Assembly (NCBI GenBank): GCA_019022655.1
Contig: JAFJYI010000018.1
Coordinates: forward strand, 5,456,001-5,520,000
DNA length: 64,000 nucleotides
From: Acacia acuminata
Lineage: Eukaryota > Streptophyta > Magnoliopsida > Fabales > Fabaceae
Reading direction: 5' to 3'
Part shown: positions 45,311 through 57,013 of the stretch, in pieces
How the letters are laid out: each line of letters opens with the position of its first letter
Position numbering within the stretch: the first letter of the stretch is position 1
Translations under genes and position numbers: made by a program
Notes under the pieces: generated by a model
Seen by the model: the letters and a program-made list of their open reading frames with translations, nothing else
Told to the model about the DNA's origin: nothing
Database searches by the model: none

Positions 45311-47583
45311 CCTAAAATCAAGACAATGTTGTTAATTAAAGCTTGTGTCTTGTTTGAATCAACGTAGTCGAATTAATGGACGGAGCCCAACCTCTGGTTT
45401 ATCAAGATCCTAGATATCACATCATCGCTTGTATTGGAATTCATATTCTTTAATGTGTCTAAAAATAGAGCGAACATGTGTTAAGTACAGTGAAATTAAG
45501 AACGTCAAGTTAATATGAACTATTGTTGAGACTTAGGTTGTGTTTGGTTTGAGAGGAGAGGATGGAAAGGAGCTTTCCTTCTTAGTGTAAAAAGTCAGAC
45601 GATATGACCATAATGTGAAATGTTTGTGCGGAAAACGATACGAATTTATGATCATATATAACTTTTCATACTAAAACGAGAAGCTAGCCTCCCCTCAACC
45701 AAACACAACCTTAAAGTTTTGTATACTTAGTTTTAGTTTTAGTTTTATTTTAATTTTTCTAAAGTAATTTGACAACTAAAAATGATCTCCATATGCTACT
45801 ACTTCATTACAATTTAAAAAAAAATTAAAATTAAAATTTCTATAATAGAATATAACATAAATGCACCATTCATTATTATTATACTATCATGACTCATGAG
45901 TCCCGTTATCAGAAGAGTTTCCTTAAAAGATGGACCTTAAAGATAAGTTCCCCAACTCCAACTGTTATAAGTAGGGTAAGATTCTTTCAAGGATTTGTGT
46001 TCATCACAATTGAGACTTTCAATGAGAGTCAGCCAACGAGGGGGCTACCTCCTAAGTCCTACATGTAACCAAAGGGACTAAATTATAGATAAGCATATCC
46101 TATGCTCATCAAGCATATAGTGTTCAACATGGTTTTTGATCGATATTTGGTGCTTATAAAAAATCTACACACACATATGTACTATTTAAAGTTGCATTAA
46201 TACTCATATAGCCATATTATTGAACATCATGTTTCGATCGATATTTGGTGCTTATAAAAAATCTACACACACATATGTACTATTTAAAGTTGCATTAATA
46301 CTCATATAGCCATATTATTGATGCCAATCAAGTAATAATTAAATTAGGCAGGCTAACACTTGAATCAACCAAACATCTTAACTATCCGTTAGCATTAATT
46401 AATAGTCATAACAACTGTAATTAATTACTGGCGAGCAATATATCTATCAACAAAATATTTCAAAAAATATTATAATTAAACCAAAATTGTGTGTGAGTGA
46501 GTGTTTGAGAGAGATTTGATGAAGTGGCGTATGCACTACTCATGTTATATTTACTTAAACGTTGTCTGTATCAAGCGAAGATACATACCACTGGAACCAT
46601 ACAAATTAGAATTGCAAAACATAAATTATGTCATTCTCGCTAATTATCATTTACGTTTCCGTCTAAAATTATTATATAACTGCTTCTCAAGTGGATAATT
46701 TAGTTGATTCATTTGGAAAATGAAGTCCACTAACCTGAGAAGCGTGAAGTATTAGGTTTAAATGTGTTTTTTTCCTTACACCGGGAAGATTTAAAATTTG
46801 AATATAATCGTATATATTTCTATATCTCAGCCTACTATTTCTTTTTTTATTTTCATAACTCAACCCACAATTTTTTTTATCCCTTGAGTTATATACAAAT
46901 GATTATATATTTGAATTTGAATGTTCATTTAAATAAAGAAAATATCTAACATGTTTCTCCTAGGAATGAAGAGAAGAAGCAATAATATAAGGAAGGGTTA
47001 GCCAAATCTATTGATATATACAAGTGGTAAATATCTCTTTATAGCATGTTTGGTTGAGCAATTTGGAGGCTTATAAGTGCTTATGCACATAAAATGAAAC
47101 AACATTCATCTCAAATACTTACTTGTATTATTATATAAATCACAATTAAAAAGTTACTTTTAAACACTTCATTTGCTATTCCACTAACTCATGGTCTATT
47201 GAATCCTTAATTACAAGTAGAAATATGAACAAGTAAGTCAAAGATCTTCAATCACTCTAATTGATGGAAACCCTTACAAGTAAGTCAAAGATCCTGAATC
47301 CGAAGAACACTTAATCCACAAATTAAAATGATTCGGGACAAAGCCTAGAAAAATAAGAAGGAAATGACAAAATAAAGGCGTCCGGCCGCTATTTCCACAC
47401 ATTTATTCACGCGTCTTGGAGAAAAAATCCTTTCCATGTCAAGCTATGAAAATTTGATACCTACAGGAGATTTATATGCGCGCCGACTCGTGCCGTAAAT
47501 GGCAACCATTCCTCTATTTTCTTTCCTGTATTTCTTGTCCATAAAACTTAGAATCGAGTGCTTAGCTCCACGCACAAAGAAAC
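45311..47583. promoter_or_regulatory. P450-C upstream region
   Basis: Homologous to the P450-B flank (10500-12728) but without its two MITEs. At 45420-45480 it preserves the site where the LINE inserted near P450-A. Just upstream of the ATG is CCATAAAAC at 47539, where B has a canonical TATA box. GCGCGCCGACTCGTGCCG (about 47478) is conserved in both copies. Confidence 0.7.
46123..46318. repeat. ~98-bp tandem duplication in P450-C flank
   Basis: Two adjacent units (46123-46219, 46220-46318) sharing GATCGATATTTGGTGCTTAT, ATCTACACACACATATGTAC and TTGCATTAATACTCATATAG. P450-B has one equivalent unit near 10650. Almost no divergence, so recent. Confidence 0.92.
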
Positions 47584-49199
47584 ATGTTGGCACTTATCAT
47601 TCTCTTCTCATCTATCTTCCTCGTATTTGTTATCTACAGAACAACAAGACCAAGACCACATCTTCCACCAGGTCCTTCTGGTCTTCCTCTCATAGGCAAT
47701 CTTCACCAGCTTCCTAACTCTGCACCACATCTCTATCTATGGCGTCTCTCCAAGCAATATGGTCCTCTTATCTTCCTTCGCTTCGGCCTCAAGCCCACCA
47801 TAGTTGTTTCCTCGGCCAAAATTGCCAGACAAGTTATGAAAACCCACGACCTCGTATTTGCTAGCAGACCATCCTTGCTTGGTCAACAGAAATTGTCCTA
47901 CAACGGCTTAGATGTGGCTTTTGCTCCTTACAGTGACTATTGGAGAGAAGTGAAAAAATTGTGTGTGATTCACCTGTTTAGCTCTCGCCGCATCCACTCG
48001 TTTCGTCCCATTCGGGAAGACGAGGTTTTGAGAACGATTCGAAGGTTGTCTCAATCTGCTGCTTCTCACAAAGTAATCAACCTCAGCGAGACTATGAGGT
48101 CTTTCTCAGGAACTTTGATTAGTAAGATTGCTTTCGGAAAGGGTTATGAGTTGGAAGACAATAAAAAGGGAAGCGAGAGAAGTAGATTTCATGGACTGCT
48201 CAACGAAACTCAGGCCCTTTGGACAGAGTTCTGCTTCACAGATTATATACCATGGTTGGGATGGATTGATAGAATCAGAGGACTTCATAGTCGACTGGAT
48301 AAAACATTCAAGCAGCTCGACATGTTCTACCAGCAAGTCATCGACGACCACATGAACCCAAAAAATCCTGAAACTGATCAAAAAGACGTGATTGATATCT
48401 TTCTTCAAATAATGAATGATCACTCAACTTCGGTTGATCTCACTATGGACCACATCAAAGCTTTGCTCATGGTAATGTTATCTCTTGTGTCTTTTTCCCC
48501 TGCAATATTTAATTGTATGCTTTGAGGGTCACTAATTTATTTATTAGTCTTATTATATTGTGGATGCAGAATATTTTTGTTGCAGGAACAGACACGAGTG
48601 CGGCGACATTAGTATGGGCGATGACCTCACTTATGAAGAATCCTAGAGTCATGAAAAAAGTACAAGGCGAAATCAGAGAGTTACACGGCGAGAAAGAATT
48701 TATAAGTGAAGAGGATATTGAGAAGCTTCCTTATCTAAGAGCAGTGGTGAAGGAGACTCTGAGATTGTTCCCACCTGTGCCCTTGCTCGTGCCGAGAGAA
48801 TCCATGGAAAAGTGCAACATAGAAGGGTATGAGATTCAAGCTAAGACTCTAGTTTTTGTGAATGCATGGGCTATAGCCAGAGACCCTGAGACATGGGAAG
48901 ACCCAGAACAGTTTTATCCAGAAAGGTTCTTTGACTGTTCAATAGACTTCAAAGGCCATGATTTTGAGCTGATTCCTTTCGGAGCTGGACGCAGGATTTG
49001 TCCTGGAATACAAATGGGAGTAATCACTGTGGAGCTAATGCTTGCCAATCTTGTTCACTGTTTTGATTGGGAATTGCCTGATGGGATTGAGGAGCAAGAC
49101 ATTGACACAGAAGTCATACCAGGGATAACAGTGCACAAGAAGAATGATCTTTGCCTGCTTGCCAAGAACCATATAGCACTCCCATTACAAGAAGAATGA
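47584..49199 (+). CDS. P450-C, intact CYP71-clan cytochrome P450
   Basis: Exon 1 47584-48471 (296 codons), intron 48472-48569 (98 bp, GT...AG, phase 0, at the usual CYP71-clan position), exon 2 48570-49199. The 505-residue product is normal for the family. Hydrophobic ER anchor at residues 3-18; proline hinge LPPGPSGLP at 27-35; I-helix oxygen-binding AGTDTS at 301-306; ExxR (ETLR) at 358-361; PERF at 413-416; haem loop FGAGRRICPG with the axial cysteine at 440. Known role of the clan: NADPH-P450-reductase-dependent monooxygenases of specialised metabolism. SYNGLDVAFAPYSDYWREV and FRPIREDEV resemble CYP71/CYP83 enzymes; the substrate cannot be told. It is the only undamaged gene of the cluster. 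Promoter support is weak (CCATAAAAC 44 bp upstream of the ATG). Confidence 0.95.
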
Positions 49200-49890
49200 T
49201 TCAAGATCTAAACGGCTCTCTGAAATTGAAGTGTGAAAGGGGAAATTCGCGTTTGTCGTATTTTGATCATAGGGAGTTGGTTTTCTGTAATATGTTGATT
49301 CAGAAGTCAAATAAAGGGAACAGTAAGAAAATACGGAGTATCAGTGAAGCACCGGATAAGCTTGTAAGATAGAGATGTTCAATTTAGTCAAGGCAATATC
49401 GTTAGTTAAAGCTTGTGTCCTGTTTGAATCAATAATAATTAATATGTTGTGTATCAATTATTAGATTATATATATTTGCTTCAACATGGTCTGTATTATC
49501 CAGCAAAGATATGCACATTTACTACCGGAACCATGTACACCCCTTGTGTCGTCCTGTTCAAAATAAATACTCCCTCCACTCCCATATTAAGTTAGATAAA
49601 TAATTTATAAGGATTAAAAAATTAATTAAATTAGTTCTTTGTCAAAAAATATATTTTTTTTTCTTTCTAAAATACTCTATTTAAATATTTGCATTTTGAA
49701 ACTATCCTTTTAAAAACTCAGAAGTTATCAGTAAAAGTAGTTTAGGGGAAACAATAAATATAAAAAATAAAATGGATTTAAATCTTATATTTAAATTAAA
49801 TTTAACCGTTTGAATACATTAATTTTTTTTGCCAATGAGTACATGATTTTTTTGTTTTAATTACATGTGGAGGGTTCAATTTTTTTATTA
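49200..49890. other. P450-C 3' flank and spacer
   Basis: No gene. 49200-49430 is homologous to the P450-B flank (17810-18030). From 49540 it joins spacer shared with 42720 and 25490. Confidence 0.75.
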
Positions 49891-50620
49891 AAAGTTATGA
49901 TTAACATTTTTAAGATAGACTATAGTATAGTTTTAATCATTTAAATTTATTTTAAATTTTAATTTAGTCCCTTAAGTTTATAAAGTATGTTTTAAGTCCT
50001 TTTATTCTAATTCTCACTAACAGAAAATGATGACTTGACAATTAAGTGTGGTTTAAATTTTAATTATCTAATATAATAATTTTTATATTTAGAAACTAGA
50101 CTAGAGACAAAAAGACCGTCTTCTCCCCGTGAATATAGTCCGATGATGATAATGTTCCGCCAAAAATTCATCTCCAACTCTCATAATAATCCAGAACCAG
50201 ACAAGCCCTGGATTTTTATACAAATCCATTTTCCACACGGCAATTGACAATTGGAAGGCATTCCTTATCTTGGGATTTCTTGTTTTGCCCTTCTGAACAC
50301 ATTCCAAACAAGAGTTTTCCTTCCTCTGTCCCAACACTCGATTCAAATAATGTGGGCCTGGAGCATTGTCTCAGTGGGGAGACGCAATTGTCGAACAAGG
50401 GAGGGAGGAGATAAGGAGAAGACGCATCTTTTTGCCTCTATTTTAATTTTTATAAAAGTTAATTATATTAAATACTTAAAATTTAAATATGCTTTAATTG
50501 ATGAGGCATCATTAACGGTGTTAGAATAAAAAGACTAAAAATATACTTTATAAACTTAAGAGACTAAATTGAAATCTAAAATAAACATAAGAAACTAAAA
50601 ATATACTTTAACTTTTAAGA
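49890..50620. repeat. Older spacer duplication S1, right copy
   Basis: Right partner of 36480-37260. A third partial copy, 23550-23836, forms the flank of the truncated copia. No gene. Confidence 0.8.
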
Positions 50621-50639
50621 TACTATGATGATAATTTTG

Positions 50640-51390
50640 AAGTTTTTTTTTTTTTTTTAAAAAGAATATTTCCTCACGTCCATCTAGGAGAAATGAAGAG
50701 AAGAATCAACCATAACTTACGGGTTAGGAAAGTTTAATGCAACGAATGGTGAAGATCACTTTAATTGTTTGGGATAGCGGCGGTAAAAGTGGTTTTTTTT
50801 TAATGGACTTTTTTTTCCTGATGCACTTTGTGTTTGGGATAACGATGACAGAAGTAGTTTTTTTCTTGATGGGCATTTGTTTGGCATAGTTTTTGAAAAA
50901 ATAGATGAAATGGAAAATGACTAAAAATGAATGAATCAATATATATATATATATATGTGTGTGTTGTATAAAATGTAATAATTTGGGATAAAAAATTAAA
51001 ATTAAATATAAATTTACCAAATAAAATGATAAAATTACCATTAAATGAAACATTGTTCAATGGTGAACGAACTTTAACACTGTCAGATGAAAAATTGCCC
51101 ACAAATAATTTTTTTTTTTTTTTTAAAAAAAAAGTAGGGAAAGGTGGAGAAGAATTATATAAAAGAGGACCAAAATGTGGGTTTAGGTATGTGAGAGTGT
51201 GGCCGTGAGTTGGGAGCACGATGCACGAGGCAGAAAAAAATAAGGAAGCTGTTGTGAAGGGGTTAAAAGCACTCAAGGGCTAGCTTCTAAACAAAAAACA
51301 AAAAAAGCATCACATTTTGAATCCCATCAATAAATGAGCTATGTCAAACACCTCATTTTGGACTTTCATTCTCACTAATTTGGAGATAGA
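50640..51390. other. AT-rich spacer, no gene
   Basis: Contains two AGTGGTTTTTTTTTAATGGAC-like phrases (about 50790 and 50855), (TA)n at 50939-50957 and a mixed A/T homopolymer block at 51108-51132. Open frames on both strands (50724-51276) follow the homopolymers and lack any domain. Confidence 0.55.
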
Positions 51391-51394
51391 CTTA

Positions 51395-51634
51395 GGGCTC
51401 GTTTGGATGGGCTTTTCGATATGAAAAAAATACTTTTTTAATGCAAAAAAAAAAAAAAAAAAAGCTTTTTTTATTAATTTATGTGTCCAAATGATTTTTT
51501 TTAAAAAAAACCAAAGTCACAAAAAAAAAAAAAAAAAGCCAAAATGCTAATTTTTTTAAAAGCTCCAATTTATAGCTTTAAAAAAAAAAGCTCTACAAAA
51601 AACACTTTTTTTAAAAGCGCATCCAAACGGACCC
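51395..51634. mobile_element. Tourist-like MITE
   Basis: 240 bp with ends GGGCTCGTTTGGATGGGC and (complement) GGGTCCGTTTGGATGCGC, and the target duplication TTA at 51392-51394 and 51635-51637, typical of PIF/Harbinger. The centre is rich in A- and T-runs. Confidence 0.85.
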
Positions 51635-51789
51635 TTATTTTAGCATCTACAGCTTTCCCAAGCACACCCATAGATTACCATTCCTCACTATTTTTTTACA
51701 CAGCTTTCCTTCATTTCACTTGCTATCCGCCGCCCTCCTTTTTTATAAAACTATGCTATTTTGACGCAAAATAATGAATAGCTGATGAC

Positions 51790-53790
51790 TTTTTTAAAAA
51801 AATAATATATTTTATGATACTGAAAGGTACAAAAAATATACTTCAAGATATTTACCTAAGATGAAAAAATACTTCATGATCATAAAAAATTATTTTATGA
51901 TCTTTAAAAAGGATTTCATGGTACTTGGTTGATACTAAAACCAATACTTTAGGATACTAAAAAAATATTTTATGATCTTAAAAAACTATTTTAGGATCTT
52001 AAAAAAATATTTTATGGTACTAAATGATATTAAAAGGATACTCCACGTTATTGACTGGTATTGAAAAAATACTTCATAATCTTGAAAAAATATCACAGAT
52101 CTTGAATGGTACTAAAAGGATACTTTAGGATCTTGAATGGTACTAAAAAAAATACTTCATGATCTTGAAAAATTAATTTAAGATCTTCAAAAAATATTTT
52201 AGGGTATTGACTGGTACTAAAAATTTACTTTATTATTTTTTTTAAGATCCTAAAATAATTTTTTAAGATTATGAAGTATTTTTTTATACCAGTCGATATC
52301 GTAAAGTATCTTTTTAATACTCGTTAATACCCTAAAATATATTTTTTAAAAAAAGAAAAAGAAAAAGCACAGGTTCACTATTTTGCACCAAAACGGCACA
52401 ATTTTGTAGAAAAGGAGGGTAGAGGACAAGAAGAGTAGAGGAGGAAAGTCAAGTCCTATTTCTTTTGGATGAAGGCGTAAAATACACATGATGTTTTTTA
52501 AAAAGTGTATCCAATACCAAATATTTTTTTAGAGATAAAAATAATTATGAACTTTCAAAATAGGTGTAAAATACAAATTGATTGTTAGTTGACCGTTTGT
52601 TTAAAATTTTTAAGAGTTAAGATGCAAAAATATCTATGAGATTTTCCCAAAAGTATGCCCAATACAGATGATTTTTTGAGGGACAAAGTAAATGTGAACT
52701 TTCAAAATAGATGTAAAAATACATATTGATCATTACTTGATTGCTTGAGTTTTTTTGACTAAAAGTGGTGACATTGAGGATGGTGTAGATGATTAAAAAA
52801 CAACTTGGACAAAAATACTTACATAATCTAGGAGTATAACTTTATCGAACTCTCTCCAATGAAAACATAATCACTCATATCATTTTAATCCTAGTTGGCT
52901 AATGAGTTATCTAAAAAAATTTAAATTTTATCTTGTTTTTAAGGAAAGTATTGGTTTATCGTTTTGTTTTATTTTTTTTTTTTAATTTGAGATTTTTTTC
53001 TCCTTAAAAACAAAATAAAATTTTAAATTTTTTTAGATAAGTCATTAGCCAACTAAGATTAAAATGATTTAAATTATTATGTTTTCACTTGACTCGAGTT
53101 CGAGGACGTAGTACTCTTGGAGTATATAAATATTTCTCCAACTTAAAATAAAAATTTGCTAACGGGATAAGGGAAAATAATTTCTATATAACTCTTTATC
53201 TCCACTTCATCACTTCTTTTGGAAGGGAGAGAGAGAAGAGAGGAAGGGTTAGGTAGAAATAAAGTGATGAGCCGATGAGATGGAGATAAAGAGTTGTGTG
53301 GAGATTAATTTTCCTTGTCCAGCTAGCAAAATAATATTCCATGTTGTTTCTTAATCATTCACATCGTCCTCCATGTTATTATTTTCAGTCAAAAAATTGA
53401 AACAAAGGGTCAATATGTATTTTTACACATATTTTGGATGTTCATAGTTATTTTTATTCCTAAAAAAATATATGTGTCAAGCACGCTTTTGGAAAAATAT
53501 CATATGAAAAAAATTCAAACAAACGACCAATTTGTATTTTTATACCTATTTTGGAAGTTTATAGTTATTTTTTCCTCTCAAAAAAATATTTAGTATTGAG
53601 CGCACTTTTGGAAAATCTCAAGTATGTTATTGCACCTTAACCTTAACCTTTTTCTTTTCATTTCTTTTTTTTTCCTCCTGTGTTTTTCGGAGTCGCACTT
53701 TTGAGAAAAGCGCATATGTATTTTTATACCTTAACATTTTCATTCCTTTTCCTTTTCTTCTATGTTTTTGGGATTAGGATTCTCTCATTT
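51790..53790. repeat. Older spacer duplication S2, right copy
   Basis: Right partner of 37440-39570, lacking the MITE at 38793. No gene. Confidence 0.8.
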
Positions 53791-54246
53791 ACTCTTTCTA
53801 TCCGCTCCCATCTTTTTCTCCAAAACAACGTAATTTTGGGGTAGAACAGGCCAATGAAGCCTTTTGGGGGGGGGGGGGGTAGTTTATCCTTTTGAAATAT
53901 TTTTTTAATACATCAAATTAATTTTTTAGTACACTCAACATCTAAAAATATATTTTTATATGGCACTTAATATCTAGTACCAATCATGTAGAAGTATTTT
54001 CTTAGTAACATTTAATATCATGAGTGCTAAAAAGATGCACTACATATTACTACTTTAGGATACTAGATGCTACTTGATGGTGCTAGATACTGGGTGGCAG
54101 GAAAAATAATTTTTAGGGTAACAAGTGTATTAAAAATTAATTTGTGCTAATGAATGCTACTGAAAAAATATTCTACAGTGGATAACCTTTTCTGTTTTTG
54201 GTTAAAAAAAAGGCTTTCTTAGCTTTGTTTCATCCTAAAACTAAAA
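53791..54246. other. Spacer left of the gene-carrying retroelement
   Basis: No gene. Contains a 14-base G run at 53865-53878 and alternating GTACTAAA/TAGTACC phrases (53910-54160) like those in the foldback element at 24254. Confidence 0.6.
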
Positions 54247-54251
54247 GTATT

Positions 54252-54552
54252 TGTTAATAAATATGATTGAAGAAGAATCAAGATGAAGAATCACGTATTA
54301 TTAACAAAAGAAGAACATCCCCTCATAATGATGGTTAACTCTAAAATCTAAAAGGAGACCATGTTTACTCCTTCTTAGAGAGAGACCAAGTTAACTCTCT
54401 TTTGGAGGGAGACCAAGTTAACTACCTCTCTACACATAGTGAGGACTCTACACCCAGCACTCTAATCTCAATGGTTAAGACTCTATATATATATATAAAC
54501 TAGGTCCTAACTTTCTAGTTAACTAATCAACTATTCCCTTATACTTCTAATA
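54252..54552 (-). repeat. Left (3') LTR of gene-carrying retroelement
   Basis: Homologous to 58865-59152 and 3554-3839. Shared sequence includes the start TGTTAATAAAT, a run matching AAGAATCACGTATTATTAAC, and the AT-rich end around AACTAATCAACTATTC. The inner end differs from the right LTR by a short deletion and reads TTCTAATA before the interior. The sequence just inside (CTCCTTCAAG) resembles the polypurine-tract region of copia elements seen in reverse. The inner boundary is approximate to a few bases. Confidence 0.8.
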
Positions 54553-54805
54553 CGCTCCTTCAAGTTGAACACTACTTAATAAGGTGCTCAACTTAAAAAC
54601 ATAAAAATAAGGGGATAAGGTGAATTAAATTAACCAGTTTTCAATCACAAAAACAATACAAATGATTTCTTCAATTCACAACATTCTTCTCCACACTTGC
54701 TGATTTGGCTTCAATCGTAAGCGAGCACTTGATGCGACAAATGCTCCAATATTTAAAGATACCCATTTTGGTGGAGATTCCAATCAAGCACAATAATTGT
54801 AATGC

Positions 54806-55138
54806 GGGATAAGGGTCTTATTTGTTCCGGAAGTTTTCGCTTACGAGAACTCAGCACCTGGAAGTTTGTTTAGGAGCAAAATTGCTCCAAAAGTTAACAA
54901 AATAGAGCAATTTTGCCCCGAAAGTTTTTTTAGGACCAGTTTTGCCCTAGAAGGTTTTTTTAGGAGCAATTTTGCCCTAAAAGTTTACAAATTGAAGCAA
55001 CAACTTAACGGTCAAGATTAACGGAAGGGCAAGATTGCTACGTTTTTAAACTTCCAGGGCAATTTTGCTCCCAAAAAAACTTTCGAGTGATGAGTGCTCC
55101 TAAGAAAAAACTTCCGGGGAAAAGAAGACCCTTATCCC
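54806..55138. mobile_element. Mutator-type MITE with 9-bp target duplication
   Basis: 333-bp inverted-repeat element starting GGGATAAGGGTCTTATTTG and ending with the near complement AAGAAGACCCTTATCCC. The flanks are a perfect 9-bp direct repeat, TTGTAATGC, at 54797-54805 and 55139-55147. A 9-bp duplication fits the Mutator superfamily. The interior repeats the phrase AGGAGCAATTTTGCCC in both orientations. No coding capacity. Confidence 0.85.
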
Positions 55139-55285
55139 TTGTAATGCTCCAATATTTTTGTAGCCCATTAAATTGTCTCTGGTCCTATCATGTTGAATCT
55201 TCCCACAATTGAACGTGATTCATTTCCTCATTGTGATAGCTCAAAGTTGCAGCAACCAACACCCCTATAGACTTTGTTGATCCAA

Positions 55286-55378
55286 CATATTAAGAACGGC
55301 AAGCAGAGCATAAAAATAATCAAGATGGGCATGATTCAGATTATTAGCAAACCAACTATTGTGAAACCCATAGAAGTC
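55286..55378 (-). pseudogene. Captured fragment resembling NRT1/PTR (NPF) transporter C-terminus
   Basis: Read on the minus strand, an open stretch of about 30 codons contains NNLNHAHLDYFYALLAVLN, preceded by a tryptophan-containing linker. NPF (nitrate/peptide) transporters end with a very similar W...NLN..HLDYFY.LLA.L segment that starts their last transmembrane helix. After it the frame meets a stop, and nothing else of a transporter is seen. It lies inside the interior of the LTR element, in sense with the element. Assignment rests on this one motif from memory of the family; a protein search would settle it. Confidence 0.55.
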
Positions 55379-55722
55379 CCAAACAAGACATACTGTCACA
55401 AGACATACTGAGGAATTAACCACCAGATGCTCATTGGAATTGTCATGCCAGGCATATCAGTTAGCCCATCAAAAGCACACCTTGTTAAGTCCTATCTTGC
55501 AAACTGTTATCTCCCTTTCCAATAAAAAATTATCTAGCTTTTTTATGATATGTCAGCACAAGTTAGTACAATTAATCGAAGGACTAAAGAATTATCGTTC
55601 ATCGCTTCAAATGAGAACTCTTTGGCAACTAAAGCAAGCAATGTAATTTCCGCTTGTTGCTTCGCCATTCGGGAGATTCCAAGTAAAGTGGCAACAGTTC
55701 TTAAGCAATTGGAATACCCTAG

Positions 55723-55867
55723 CAAGTCTTCCGAACTAGGGGCATGGAAAATCTTGGATAAACCCAGCCCAACAAGTCCTTCTACATAATGACAATATTC
55801 ATCAGGTTGTCAACTGTTTCCACCTCCTTGCAAATAAATTTGGCCATTCCAGCTCCCATCCTTTTGC
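55723..55867 (-). pseudogene. Captured fragment resembling squalene synthase
   Basis: On the minus strand, 55867 downward reads RMGAGMAKFICKEVETVD. After a small frame shift it continues as DEYCHYVEGLVGLGLSKIFH, ending near SSEDL. This is the conserved plant squalene synthase (farnesyl-diphosphate farnesyltransferase) block around the second aspartate-rich region: RMGAGMAKF, CHYVAGLVGLGLS. About 48 codons, one apparent indel, and unrelated sequence on both sides, as if one exon had been captured. It is in sense with the surrounding LTR element. It cannot make an enzyme. Confidence 0.8.
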
Positions 55868-57013
55868 ATAGCGATGCTACAAAATTCATCATTTTCTTCT
55901 CTGTTATGAAGACACTACCTTCGTGCTTCCCCTTTTGCAGATAAATGATTATGGAGGCAACGATCAAGAAGGCTTTTAGGGACAGATTTTGCAGCAAGGA
56001 GTAGGAACCGTTGATGATAGCAAGAGTTTCGAATCTCGTGGGTTTGAACTGAAACGGAATAGTCACAAAAAAATCTTACTGATTGTTCAGGCGCTGACAC
56101 AAAAATCTCGCAATCACCAAATCTCAAACAATCTTTTCATTTCTGAAATCTTGATTGTCAACGACACCTCATTTTTATTGACCATTAATTGTTCATGACT
56201 TTGCTCTGCGTCATAACTTATCCTCATCTAACTACTAATTGAAACAGAAAAGAAAAAACAATTCTGAAACTGGAATTGAATTAATTTGCCGGTTGAAAGA
56301 TCCCATCAATCACACAATAAAATGGTGAAAACACAAGAGGCAAGATTCAAGAATTCAAACGGCAATGACAAACAGAGTCCGGCGAGTCTCAGATGGGCAA
56401 CTGCTCCAACGACGAGGCTTCGAATCTCAGATCGGCGACAACTTCAGCAACGATCCATTGAACTTTCGAGCAACGAAAATGGCAACGACAATGCGTTGAG
56501 TTTCAGTCACGGCTTCGAATCTCGAGACATGGGGCGAGGAGGCGACAACTCTGCTCGCTGGAATCGCAAGACGGGCGAGAAGGCAACAACTCTGCTCTCG
56601 GATGCTCCACTTCGTTGTGGGCCTTCTTGTGTTTCCAACAGAACTTCTGCGTCAACTTTTCTTGCGAAAACATAGATTCAGGATCCAACTTAACTTCCTC
56701 CAGCGATCGGGATTTCCTTGCTCGGATTGTGGTTCATTGCTATTTTACGGAATCTATTTGCGAAGAAAAGGAAATCCATTGTCTCGCAAACATGATATGG
56801 AGATCTAATGACTTGATCTGTCTTCTTGGACCGGATCTTGAAATCCCAACCGCTTTATTGGGCTCGTTCTTGTCTTTTGGGCCTCTAAAGTCAAAGCTTG
56901 AGGCTGTTTCTTGCTTTTGGAGCTGGTTCTTTTTTTTTTTTTTGGGCCGGCTTAAGGCATTTACTCATAACCTAATGCTGTAATACTTATATACAAAAAA
57001 ATATAAAAAAAAA

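Noticed and set aside
50724..51276. Minus-strand frames of 109 and 158 codons
   Set aside because: They depend on A/T homopolymers and a TA repeat, have no domain and overlap in different frames.
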